Assembly (NCBI GenBank): GCA_963969345.1
Contig: OZ017766.1
Location: 7,254,001 to 7,318,000 of the forward strand
Origin: Turbatrix aceti
Taxonomy: Eukaryota; Nematoda; Chromadorea; Rhabditida; Panagrolaimidae
Length of the DNA stretch: 64,000 nucleotides
Direction of reading: 5' to 3'
Below, one piece after another: positions 1 through 9,630 of this stretch. The position numbers were made by a program, and so were the translations under genes. The notes under the pieces are model-generated. The model made no database searches, had not been told where the DNA came from, and worked only from the letters and a program-made list of their open reading frames with translations. How positions within the stretch are numbered: the stretch's first letter is position 1; every line of letters begins with the position of its first letter.

Positions 1-1075
1 ATTTAATCAAAAAACAGAAAAAAAATAATTGGAAAAGAATAAAATTTTATAAAACGCAAAAATCGTTTTTTTTTTGATAAAAAAAGCCTCCTAATTGACA
101 TCTGACATCCACCCCCTGTTCTACGTTTTTTTATGTGCCAACAAAGTGAGAAATTATAGATCACTAATTTTTTATTCATTGCTGCTTTTCGGTTTTCAGC
201 GACACTTTTTTTGGGGGACGTTTGCATCAGAATATCCAAAAAAGGAGGCAATTTGGCGCGCTATTAAAAATAGGATTTTTTTAGGTAACAGGTTAATGAT
301 CACTAAAGATACCAAAAAGGATGAGCAAAAAAAAACTTGCACATGTCTTTAGAATTTTTTTTTCTATAATATTTTTTTGCAAAATTGCATGCCAAAGTTC
401 ACCGGGGTCTGCTGACATTTTTGAAATTCCTTCGAGGTTTGGCTTCTGAAGGGAGTGGGATTGTGACCGTGATTCACTATCACAAGGGTAATTACGGTAA
501 CTTTGAGGGGGCAAATGGCAGCTTGACATGCAATGATGACAATCCAGGCGCAGAAAAAGAAAAGAACAATGGGAGCAAATTTAAAAAAAAAAAAAATTTT
601 TTTTGTTCCAGAAAATTTTTCTAGATTTCAAAATAGCTTTTTTTTTGTTTTTCTTTCACAAAAAATTTTTTTTCAACTTTTTTGTATACTTTTTTGTATT
701 CACAAAAATTGCATTTTTTTGGGTTTTTGTCTCAGAAATTTTTTTATACCCAAAAATCGCATCTTTTTCTGGACTTCGAACCAATACAAATGTTTTGCAG
801 AAAATTTTTTTGAGTTTTTTTTTCACGCCATAACTACGGCAGCGGTGGTTATTACGGTATTACGGTAGCCAGGTGCACAAAACGAAGAAAAAACAAGAAT
901 TTTTGGGGGCACTTAGATGACGCAAATGGCGCCTTGAAGACCAATATTGTTGTTTGGGAGTCAAAAAATGCACATTGCACCCTACCAGACAGGTTGAGAC
1001 AGGTAATATTGCTTCCGAGAACCCATAAATTATAATTCTATATATAAAAAAAATGGACAGGTAATATTCACCAAC

Positions 1076-1657
1076 CTGGATTACCCACGGCAAGAGTGCC
1101 ATTGGAACGGCAATGAACAGGTACTGCTGTCGCTCGTAACTCTTGTAGAGCACGGTTGCGACGACTCGTTCGGCAACGACGATTGGGAAGCCCCAATTAG
1201 CGGTATCCAGCGGGGCAGAGTTGATGATACCCTCAATTTTGCAGTATCTCGAGTTTTTGAGAAGTGCGCAGTCGTCGTCCTATAATCGACCAAGAATAGT
1301 AAGAAAAAAAGAGAGAAATAATAACACCTTTCCTCCGACGTCGGAAAAAGAAAAAAAAAATTGAAAAAAATTTACCCCAGCAAAAACAACGTCGGCAAGC
1401 ATCCGAAAAGCTCGGATAAAGGTGAGACTATTTCTGACGACAAGTGTCAAAGTAACGCTGGCGACCATGGCCCGGTAGTTTGGGTGAAGGGCCTTGTTGA
1501 AGACGTAGCAGTGCGCGAAGACGGATAATAAAAAAAGGCTTGTCGCGTCGAGAATCATGACACAGGTTAGCGCGGATGCGAGGACGGCATTTCGGTTGAT
1601 AATTCCGGCAGCGGTACAGTTCCCAACCCACGTCGACTCCATTTGGTTTAACGCCAT
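1076..1657 (-). CDS. Sra-superfamily chemoreceptor, copy 1 (5' exons only)
   Basis: Two coding exons are seen on minus: 1376-1657 (94 codons, from ATG at 1657) and 1076-1279 (68 codons). The 3' exon would lie left of the window. The protein has an N-terminal Cys-containing stretch, TM1-TM3, the block AERVVATVLYKSYE, which is the hallmark of nematode Sra/Srab/Sre receptors after TM3, and the start of TM4. Both intron junctions are phase 0 with GT-AG ends. It is nearly identical to the complete copy at 16033-19231. Products of this family are seven-helix G-protein-coupled chemoreceptors of sensory neurons; ligand unknown. Confidence 0.75.
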
Positions 1658-1993
1658 GCTAAAGACGGAAAAAACGACAACGGTAAATAGTAAATATTAG
1701 ATTCGACGTCCGATGTCCCCGAAAAAACACGCACACGTAATATTAAATAGAACAGTATGTAACACACCTTTTTTTTCACATCGTAATTTTTTTCTCTTTC
1801 CTTTTTCTTTTCTTTTCAATGCTGCTTGTTTTATCCAACAGACAGACACCACGCGGGGTGGGCATTAGCGCCGCCTTAAATGGCACCTTTTCCGTCGGCC
1901 AACAAAAACCAGGTATCAGGTACATTTCAGGTAAATATTTTATGTCCGGCGTTAAAGAGCAGTCAAAAATTTACTATTTAGAAAAATTACAAA

Positions 1994-4900
1994 TTACAAA
2001 TTTTGAATGATGCACGAAGGTTCTTCCCATTCGAAAACATTGACGTATCCACACCTGGCCAGGTGATTATTCGAGTTAAAAGGCGCGGAGCCCCCGACGT
2101 TACCGGTGCAGGTCGTCTGCTGGATATCCGGCTCCCAGCCAATTCCGTTGTTTTCAAATGCCTGAAAAACAGGAAAAAATAATTTTTTTTACAAAATAAA
2201 AAGGAAAAAAAACAAAAATTAAAAAACAAAAAAAGAAAGAAAACAAAATTTTTTGATTAAAAAAAATAAAAAAAGAAAAGAAAAAAAAGAATAATAAAAA
2301 AAACGTACAAACAAAAAAAAGAAAGGAAAAAAATTTTTTTAATAAAAAAAATAAAAAAGGAAAAAAAGAAAAAGAAAAGAGAAAAAAATGAAAAAAAAGA
2401 AAGAAAAAAGAAAGAAAAAAGAAAAGGAAGAAAAAAATGAGAAAAAAATGAAAAAAATGAAGAAATGAAAAAATGAAAATGAAAAAAAAACGAAAAAACA
2501 AAAAAAATATTTTTTTTGTCATCAACAAATTATTTCAAAATAACAAAAAAACGTCATGTCTCACCTTAAACTCAAGCCATCCACTGGACGTCGAAGCGCA
2601 GTCGACGAGTAACTCAACGTACCAGTAATCCGCGCCGTACGTATTTTCCTTCCTGTACTCGGGTTGTTTTGCGTCATTTGTGGTCCAAAAAGCGGGAGTG
2701 CCAACAGCCTGCGTGCCATCGTGGGTGCCCTGTTGTCGCTCGGCGCCCTCAAAATCCAGGTAGGTATCTCCCTGCCGCCACATATTATAACCTGCGTAGA
2801 AAAACGATGCATTGGAATCATGCTTGATGGGAATGGCACACCGGTCTTCGGGTTGGTCAAAATCACCGACAGCACAACTTCCGTGCTGGGTATTTCCGCC
2901 ACGGATGAAAATTGCCTGGCCGGGTTTTGTTGGTCGACGGATCATCAGAATTGTCCGTTTCCAGGACGCTGGTACAACCGGTGGGGTTGGCACCCCTCCG
3001 ATACGGGCTTCAACGTGGATGGCGGTTATTGAGTTGCCGGGTACTGTAATTGTTGTTTGTCCGTTGGAAGATACGGTAATTTTAGCTCCTGTGCAGGCGT
3101 TGTTGTTTATGTCTCCGTTGTAGACGTCGCAGTAATCTCCCGGAGGCAGTGAAGTCGGAACCGTTATTTGAGAATCTCCATTTTGGGTATTCAAAGCGAA
3201 AAAGCCTTTTTGAAATCTCGCAAAAGCGACGATTCCATTATTAGCGTAGAGCAAAGTCGGCGCAGTCCCAGAAACTGCCTGTCGGAAAAGTGCCATCTTC
3301 CGAATTTCGGGCCAACGATGCTCACAAACCCATCCAGAATCCAAAGAACAAGTTTGTGTACCCGAATCAAAAGTTGGGGATTTTGTCTTGAAATCCGGGG
3401 CCCCGTAATTCGGAGGACCCTGTGCAGAGGTAGAAAAGTTGTACGAACTCATGACCCGAGGCAGTCCGTAGCTCCAGGCAAGCATGAAAGCCACAGCGTG
3501 CTTGTATTTGTCTCCGTCTTTGTACGTCGCGACGTAGGGATTTGTATCACGCTGATTATCGTGGTTATCAATGAAATTGAGAACGTCAAAATCATCCAAA
3601 TTACCGTATCCGAATCCTGGACCCAATTTTAGGAGGTCTGACCACGAAGATTGTCCCTTCGCGGCAGCGGATACCGCAGCGCCGAAATTGAAATTTGTAT
3701 ACCGACCAATTCCGATGTATTCGCTGACCTTGACGGCTTCTCCGCCACGATCGATGACTTCATGGACGACCAAGGGACGAACATTGTTCCCGAAAATGTC
3801 AGCGCGAAGGTTGTTGACACCGGTCAGGATGTTATCGAGGTCAGTTGGCCACATGTGCTTGGAAGCGTCAAAACGAAAGCCTGCGACACCGTAGCTGACG
3901 AGGATATTGAGGTATTCCTGGATCTTGGTACGCACGTACGCGTTGCCCTGGTCGAGATCGATGAGACCGACGAGGCGACACATTCGGACGTCGTATGCGC
4001 TGTTTTGGTAGTCGCTGTCCTGGATATCGTGATCGCATTCTTTGTAGTGGGTGTGTTCTTTTGTGAACGGCACTCCCGGGAAGGATTGAACAGGTGCGGT
4101 TGCGTCAAAGTCAGAATCACCGGATGAGCCGACTCCGTTGACGCCTTTTTTCTGACCAATGCCTACCATGTGGTTCAGCACGACGTCTACGATTATTCTG
4201 AAACAGGTGTTTTTTTAAGGATTAAAAATAGTATTTGGCAGAATTTTTTTTAAATTTGGATTTTAGAATTGTGCCCAGGTGATCTCACTTGCTTTTTTGT
4301 AACAATTTTTGTCAAATTTTTTTTTCTAATAAATTAATGTTTTTTCACATATTTTTTTTTAAATTCTAGTTAAAAAAAAATAATTTTTTGATTTCGGGGT
4401 CCAGGTGACCGACCACCGGACAATAAAAAATTTTTTTTTTCGATTATTGGTTTTTTTCAGCTGTTTCTCTACAATCATTTTTGTAAAAAAAATTTTTTTT
4501 TTAATTTTGGTCAGGTAACTTCACCTGTGTTTTTTCAAAATTTTTTGTAAATTTTTTTTCAATTTAAATTTTTTTACTTTTTTTTAAACAAAATTCGTAA
4601 AAAAGTTATTTTTCTGTTTTTGGGTCAACGAATTTTGCACAGGTGACCTCACCTGTGTTTTTACAACAATTTTTGTCAAAAAAATAAATTTTTTTCATCT
4701 TTGGTTTTTGACCTTTGACCTTACCTGACGCCGACCTTGTTGCACCGGTTGATCATGTCGATCAATTCCTGCTCATTTCCGCCACGACTGGTGAGCTTGT
4801 AGCTGACCGGCTGGTACCGCACGTACCACGGCAGGTCATTGTTCACGGTGAGCGTGATGTGCTCCTGGGGAGGACTGATCTGGACCGCGCCATATCCGTG

Positions 4901-5092
4901 TTGTTGAAGGAAATTCTCGCATTCGGTCGCGACATCGGTCCATTTCCACTCAAAGAGATGAACGAGGGTTTGCTTGTTGATGAGCGTGGTCACGTGATCG
5001 TAGGCATAGGGATCCTCAGCGGCGACAAAACCCGCGCCAAAGCCAAAAAAGAAGAAGAAGCCGATCACGAGCCAACCAAACTTTAGTCTCAT
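1994..5092 (-). CDS. Secreted alpha-amylase with C-terminal extension, copy 1
   Basis: Three exons (4725-5092, 2565-4197, 1994-2161) join in frame to 722 aa. The enzyme cleaves internal alpha-1,4 bonds of starch and glycogen (GH13) and should be secreted, probably into the gut. A signal peptide covers about residues 1-25. Conserved regions are visible: [15 protein letters not shown] (nucleophile Asp233, chloride Arg231), HEVID (acid/base Glu269) and FIDNHDNQR (Asp336, chloride Asn334); Arg370 in YGLPRVMSS completes the chloride site, so this is an animal-type chloride-dependent amylase. After about residue 523 a proline-rich linker leads to an extra domain of about 200 aa, ending in a Cys-containing tail encoded by exon 3. 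The start at 5092 is preferred over an upstream ATG because a TATA box lies 46 bp upstream. The protein appears identical to that of copy 2. Confidence 0.95.
2162..2564 (-). repeat. Amylase intron 2, long polypurine tract (copy 1)
   Basis: Between 2166 and about 2510 the plus strand is almost pure A/G, with units such as gaaaaaaatgaaaaa. It forms an intron between two in-frame amylase exons. The same tract, with different run lengths, occurs at 19745-20090 in copy 2. Phe-rich open frames across it on minus are an artefact of composition. Confidence 0.8.
4198..4724 (-). repeat. Amylase intron 1 with palindromic AGGTGA..TCACCT repeats
   Basis: The 527-bp intron consists of T/A homopolymer runs punctuated about every 110-130 bp by near-palindromes of the form CAGGTGACCTCACCTG (near 4275, 4403, 4513 and 4637). 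The units look like a diverged tandem array. No coding content is seen. Confidence 0.6.
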
Positions 5093-5137
5093 TATTATCG
5101 GCTGTGGTCTCAGGAAGAATTGTATAATAGTTCCGCT

Positions 5138-5144
5138 TTTTATA
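5138..5144 (-). promoter_or_regulatory. TATA box of amylase copy 1
   Basis: On minus the sequence reads GTATAAAAAGCGG, 46 bp before the chosen ATG. Initiation about 30 bp downstream would give a 5' leader of only about 15-20 nt and would leave out the alternative upstream ATG near 5170. Confidence 0.65.
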
Positions 5145-5380
5145 CTTTTTTTTGCTCTTTCCATGATCACATGCAGACATGCATGGGAGGAGTCAACGTT
5201 GCTGGGCTCCTGATTTTTTTTGTGGAAAGTTTATGGTTTTGATTTTGATTTTGATTTTGATTCCGGAGATGAGATGATGCAGTGTCGAGGGTCGTAAACA
5301 CTCTCCCCAAAAAAAGTGACAGTCATGCTTTTATTTTGCTGTTGGCCACTTTTTTTCAACAACTTTTGCGTAAACAATAC

Positions 5381-5692
5381 TGTAGTAGTTCTCTATGCCA
5401 CTCGCGATAGATACTTTACTCACAAACAAAGACCTGTAACCAATACATATAATACAACATACAACAGGTCCAATCACTACCTCAACAAGGGTGGAGTTCC
5501 GTCGGGTTGAGGTCTTTGGGTTGCTCTGGGCTTGCCTTCGGCCGGGCGTCGATCACGCAGCCAACGAACACGACCGCTCGCGGCGACAGACAAAACAACA
5601 ACTGAGACAATAGGAAAGGGAAATACAGGAAACAATTATTCTACGCGAGATAAGAGTGCGCACGCGTTGCACCAACTCGTACTCGCGTAACA
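5381..5692 (-). repeat. LTR (3' LTR in element orientation), copy A
   Basis: 312 bp, direct repeat of 6619-6930; on minus it begins TGTTACGCGAG and ends CTACTACA. Confidence 0.93.
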
Positions 5693-5704
5693 CTTCCCTC
5701 TCTC
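5693..5704 (-). other. Polypurine tract, copy A
   Basis: On minus the sequence GAGAGAGGGAAG directly abuts the LTR that begins TGTTACG, the expected site of plus-strand priming. Confidence 0.75.
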
Positions 5705-6563
5705 AACAGAAACGGACAATAAGGGCTGAATCATGGGACAGGGGCAAATCTCCTTCCTGAGACGTCGTCGTCGGATTCACCCTGCGACGGGTAGTCGTCG
5801 GGACACGTTTCCTTGCAAACACTCTGCGTCTGCGGCTTCTCGAAATCCGGCGTCGGTTTCGGTTGTCGTCCAAGAGTGCTTCGGCAGGACTGATGTTACC
5901 GGGAACCATCTTGCTGGGACTGGTTCGGATGCTGAGCAGCATCAGGCGGACTGCTTCCTGCAGGTCCACCACATCGGCGTTCATCTTCAGTCCATCCGTG
6001 AGCATGTGCACGTATCGCTCGGCTGGATACGGCAGGGACGGACAATGCTGGATGCTTTGAACATCTTCAATCGTAGGCAATAGTGCTGGGTGCGCTGCCT
6101 TCGCACGTGGCACGCACTTGCCTTCGGTGATAACAGGAACACTCGCTATCACCACTTTCCCCTCCTTTTTGACATTGCACTGGCTTGCAATCGTCTGGGG
6201 TACCGCTTCTGCTCGTCCTTCAAACTTGACTTTCGAGAGCTGGTCATCGTTGGCTGCTTCTGCGATCCGCACGGCAAGGGTCCGACCGGCCTGGTCACCC
6301 TTCCGTTCATGAATGGTCGCTGCACCGATGTGATCCTGGGATCCTGCGAAGTCGTCGAATTGATGGCACGTGCACTCCTTGACATATAGACACGACCATC
6401 GGGTTTTCTGCTGATTGACCCTGGCCTCCTGGATCGATGATCGCTTTGAGACTGCAACCGCTCCGATTGCTGGCCCTGCAGCTTTCGCGGCAAGCGGTTT
6501 GCTCTTCTTCGCATCCTTCTCGGGCTCGGTCGTGAGATCTGTCTTGTTCGGAGTTGCGGGCAT
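5703..6563 (-). CDS. LTR-element ORF with integrase-like C-terminal half, copy A
   Basis: A single 286-aa ORF fills the element interior. The first half is basic, Lys/Ala-rich and unrecognised; it could be a Gag remnant. Around residues 170-235 the motifs PAERYVHML, DLQEAVRLMLLSIRTSP and ISPAEALL follow the pattern of the C-terminal part of Ty3/Gypsy integrase cores (AERFV..LK, DLQ..L..YRTTP, SPAELL). The two N-terminal catalytic Asp residues of integrase are missing, so it cannot be an active integrase. A Ser/Arg-rich segment follows. The frame is open in both copies, with three amino-acid differences noticed, which fits either recent spread or constraint on the protein. Confidence 0.7.
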   Translation of the reverse strand: MPATPNKTDLTTEPEKDAKKSKPLAAKAAGPAIGAVAVSKRSSIQEARVNQQKTRWSCLYVKECTCHQFDDFAGSQDHIGAATIHERKGDQAGRTLAVRIAEAANDDQLSKVKFEGRAEAVPQTIASQCNVKKEGKVVIASVPVITEGKCVPRAKAAHPALLPTIEDVQSIQHCPSLPYPAERYVHMLTDGLKMNADVVDLQEAVRLMLLSIRTSPSKMVPGNISPAEALLDDNRNRRRISRSRRRRVFARKRVPTTTRRRVNPTTTSQEGDLPLSHDSALIVRFC

Positions 6564-6600
6564 GGCTTGGATCGGCTTCTCGTCACCTCTGTAGGTCGCC

Positions 6601-6618
6601 GAATCCTCTCGTCACCAA
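6601..6618 (-). other. Primer-binding site, copy A (3-nt deletion)
   Basis: Next to the LTR the plus strand reads GAATCCTCTCGTCACCAA. Copy B has GAATCCCACTCTCGTCACCA here, which looks like the T-arm, acceptor stem and CCA end of a tRNA. Copy A has lost 3 nt of it. Confidence 0.65.
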
Positions 6619-6930
6619 TGTAGTAGTTCTCTATGCCACTCGCGATAGATACTTTACTCACAAGCAAAGACCTGTAACCAATACATATAATACAACATAC
6701 AACAGGTCCAATCACTACCTCAACAAGGGTGGAGTTCCGTCGGGTTGAGGTCTTTGGGTTGCTCTGGGCTTGCCTTCGGCCGGGCGTCGATCACGCAGCC
6801 AACGAACACGACCGCTCGCGGCGACAGACAAAACAACAACTGAGACAATAGGAAAGGGAAATACAGGAAACAATTATTCTACGCGAGATAAGAGTGCGCA
6901 CGCGTTGCACCAACTCGTACTCGCGTAACA
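6619..6930 (-). repeat. LTR (5' LTR in element orientation), copy A
   Basis: 312 bp, direct repeat of 5381-5692; ends abut the target duplication AATAC on the right. Confidence 0.93.
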
Positions 6931-7035
6931 AATACCGAGTGTCTTTTCTTTGTTTCGTTGCGATCGTAAAAAACAAGGCTATACTGCCGCCTGGAATGGG
7001 AATGGGAATGGGAATGGGAATTCGAGGGACAGTAA
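6931..7035. repeat. Remnant of the 0.7-kb dispersed repeat (third copy)
   Basis: Matches the first 105 bp of the repeats at 22946 and 26440, including a run of GGAATG units. It stops at 'gagggac', where copy 2 continues for about 0.8 kb. The simplest reading is a deletion here after the duplication. Confidence 0.75.
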
Positions 7036-7510
7036 TTCCACTCAAATCCGAGCTCATCTGTGACTACGCTCTAAACTGCACCCGCGCAGCCAAGGACATG
7101 CCAGGCAAAATCACGAATGCCAAAATCGCGGTTCTCGACATGAACCTGCAAAAGGCAAAAATGCTGCTGGGCATTTCGATCAAAGTCAGCGATCCGGAGA
7201 AACTCGAGCAAATTCGTCGCAAAGAAATCGAAATCACCAAACGCCAGATCGTGAAAATCCTCGCAAAAATCCAAACTCGACGATGCTCGGCGAAATGAAG
7301 CGTTCGATGCACGATGTACTCTGTATCGTGAAACGCGTCCTCAAAAGCATTTCTTTTTTCTGCGCTGGCCTCGATCTGATCCACGGCGACATCGTCGACA
7401 ACAAAGAAACCGGCGTCTTCGAGCCACTCATAAGCAAAATCAAGAGCATCAAATTCGCGAGCATCAAATTCAAAGAATTGAACGAATGCGAACATTTTTT
7501 GCAGTGTTAA
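7026..7510 (+). pseudogene. Unknown gene remnant, two overlapping frames (copy 1)
   Basis: Two open frames overlap by 16 bp: 7026-7298 and 7283-7510. The first encodes a Lys/Glu/Ile-rich stretch (SDPEKLEQIRRKEIEITKR), probably helical, and the second includes GVFEPLISKIKSIKF. Both frames recur with the same frame break in copy 2 (23861-24337). This suggests one ancestral ORF broken by a frameshift before the duplication, or two short exons. I do not recognise the family. No signal peptide or membrane segment is apparent. Confidence 0.4.
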
Positions 7511-8040
7511 CAAAAGAACATCGAACAGAATTTTTTATCAGTTTTGCAAAAATTTGTTCCCCCGAGTAAAAAAACGAAAAATTGTGCAGTCCGCGTTTTC
7601 ACATTTTTGATAACAGTTTTCCTACGTCTTTTCATAAACGTTATTTGCCAATTTCTGATCAAAGAACATCAATTTTTACAGTTTTTTTTCAATTTTACCC
7701 CAATTTTTTGTTCGTTTTTATTTGTTCTGACATGAAAATTCAACATTGTTCGCAAACAAATAAATTTAAGAAAATTCTGTTCGCGAATGTTCGCCCAACC
7801 CTGTTTGGAATGTTCTCCCTTGCAATGATGATCGATGACGATAGAGGGAGAAGGGTAAAAAGTCATACCGATTTTGCGATAACGCAAATAATTCCCGGAT
7901 GAATCCTTATCACATCTCATGTCAAGCAGAACTCTCCTGAAAAATTATTTTTATGCTCAAGATCATCAGTCTGCTCGACAGTTCTTTCCAGAAACGGTTG
8001 TGTACTTTATTTTTTTTGTGATTGCGATATTCTAGTCAAC

Positions 8041-9151
8041 ATGGCAAATTTGACGACATCCTTCGACGATGTAAAAAATGCGATTGCAGTACTCCGATGG
8101 TTTGTATTTTTTTTAATTAGCTGGTATATTTTATATACAAATTTCAGACCAAATGGCAGCTTTGGACCCCAATTCTGAGATGCACGACGAGCTTCTGAAC
8201 GAATTTGTTGTCTTGATTAAAAGAAGAAAAATGCTGGAGAATTACGACCTCTGAACGAACAGCGCGAGATTGACGGCGTCAACAAAGATATCGATGCGAG
8301 ACTGAAAAAGGTGACTGAAGAGCTCGAAGACGAAAGGAAAGAACGTGTTGCCAGCATGTGACCACTTTGACTACGAAGACAAAATCAAAGAACTGCCTAA
8401 ATTGTCCTTGTCCGATAGAAAGTTACTGTAGTACCAATGTTGAAACCGCAAAATTGGTGGTACGACACATGCAAAGATATACGATGGATTTTGAAGATGT
8501 TCCGAAAGAAAGGAATTTCTTTCATGCCGCTGCTTGCTCAAATTGGAGGAAGTATGTTTCAACAGAATTCGAAGGCAGATTCGACGAATTGAACAATGAT
8601 TTATGGTCAGCAGCCAACCTTCCAAACGACACCAAATATCCACTGACACTTGCCGACGTCGATCGCATTATTCACTTGCCGAGTTACAATGAACATATTC
8701 TTGTCGTCTTGGACACATCGCTCCGAGTCATCCTGACGAATGCCGGGTACAGTAAAGAACAGAGATACCCCTGTCTTGTGGTTTACGACTCCATTACCCA
8801 TAAATTTGCTCCTATTTCCAGTGGAAAACAAAAACGTGAGTTCAAAACTTGAAACTTTATAAATTATTTTTTTCGATTTTTTAGAACAAATGGTTTCACA
8901 GGAAGTGCTTCCGTTATGAAACGTATCCGTGGGCCTGCCATGGCAAGTGGTGGTGCCCGATCTGTCTGCGCACAGGAGACGACGTCAAGTGCTCCAAGCC
9001 ATCTTCCGAATCCAAGTTCCAAATCTGTCCAAAATGCAATGCTCACTGTCAAACCGACGATTGCTTCCAAACTCATCAGAAAGTTTGCCCTCGTCCTGTT
9101 TCTGGGCTTCATGACGACATTGTTGAACTTTTACGCAGCATCGCAGTTTAA
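8041..9151 (+). pseudogene. Cys/His-rich zinc-binding protein gene, copy 1 (broken)
   Basis: Three exon-like blocks are homologous to 24866-25968: 8041-about 8099, 8148-8835 and 8885-9151. A splice-acceptor-like TTCTAG ends 5 nt before the ATG. Lesions are an extra base near 8095, a frameshift giving TGA near 8252 and another near 8355. The second half of exon 2 (about 8358-8835) and exon 3 remain open. Exon 3 encodes a Cys-rich region with KCFRYE, CPICLRTG and then C-x2-C-x3-C-x4-C-x3-H-x3-C (CPKCNAHCQTDDC...), resembling MYND or HIT treble-clef zinc fingers. Exon 2 is acidic and helical upstream and has no family I recognise. A poly(A) signal lies at 9247-9252. Confidence 0.55.
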
Positions 9152-9622
9152 ATTTATTTTAAATTTAGAATAAGTTTTTTGTGTTTCATTTTCAATGTTT
9201 TGTTTTAAAGTATACTTTCTATAGAGTGCCTAATATGTATGTAATCAATAAAAAAAATCATGAATGCTTTTAGCCATTTTCTCATCACATATGTAACATC
9301 AATTTTGACACCGTTAACCTAAAATAAACTCTATTTTGTTCGCTTTATCTGTTCGGAAAACTTCATTTTGTTCGCGAACAAACGAGAACAACGAAATTAG
9401 AAAAATGCGCTCGCGAATGAACACAAACAGGAAAATCCGAAAACGACAAAAACAAAGTTTTTCTTGCATTTTTTTCTTTCCGGGACCAAACCGTAGTTTT
9501 TTATTTCACCAGCATTACGATGTATCGTAAGTCACATTGCATACAATAGATTGTTTTTGCATCGAAAAATCTTCGTACGCAGACCGACAGGAAATCGCTG
9601 TTTATTTGTCAGATTTTGTTTC

Positions 9623-9624
9623 AG
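9623..9624 (+). promoter_or_regulatory. Putative spliced-leader acceptor of arginine kinase
   Basis: GTTTCAG ends at 9624, only 6 nt before the ATG, with no in-frame upstream exon. Similar sites precede the ATGs at 8041, 24866, 32594, 39708 and 45841. Confidence 0.45.
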
Positions 9625-9630
9625 GGTAAC

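Larger units (their letters stand above)
5381..6930 (-). mobile_element. Non-autonomous LTR retrotransposon, copy A
   Basis: A 1550-bp element has two 312-bp direct LTRs (5381-5692, 6619-6930), each bounded by TG...CA, and is flanked by the exact target duplication AATAC (5376-5380, 6931-6935). Copy 2 of the host duplication keeps the unoccupied site. The coding strand is minus: the primer-binding site follows the LTR at 6619, a purine tract precedes the LTR ending at 5692, and the single ORF runs in that direction. Only 926 bp separate the LTRs, far too little for gag-pol, so it must depend on enzymes supplied by another element. I noticed a single difference between its two LTRs (an a/g change near 5424), which suggests a young insertion. 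Confidence 0.95.
1..9270. repeat. Segmental duplication, copy 1
   Basis: This segment is repeated at 17565-26070 in the same orientation. It runs off the left window edge. It holds receptor exons, the amylase gene and two decayed genes. Two large differences from copy 2 are visible. An LTR element (5381-6930) is present only here. About 0.8 kb, present in copy 2 between 'gagggac' (near 23055) and 'agtaattcc' (near 23860), is missing here, where the two flanks join near 7035. Similarity fades after about 9150 but short matches around 'agagtgcctaat' and the poly(A) signal persist to about 9270. Confidence 0.93.

Noticed and set aside
2154..2528. Long Phe-rich open frame on minus (also 19561-20102)
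   Set aside because: It translates the polypurine intron of amylase; composition alone keeps the frame open.
3168..4127. Open frames on plus opposite the amylase exons
   Set aside because: Mirror frames of a strongly conserved coding exon on minus; no own motifs or splice sites.
5733..6389. Plus-strand frames inside the LTR element
   Set aside because: The polypurine tract, primer-binding site and integrase-like ORF all point to minus as the coding strand.
6993..7025. GGAATG run as pericentromeric satellite
   Set aside because: Only four or five units, inside a defined 0.7-kb repeat; too short for satellite DNA.
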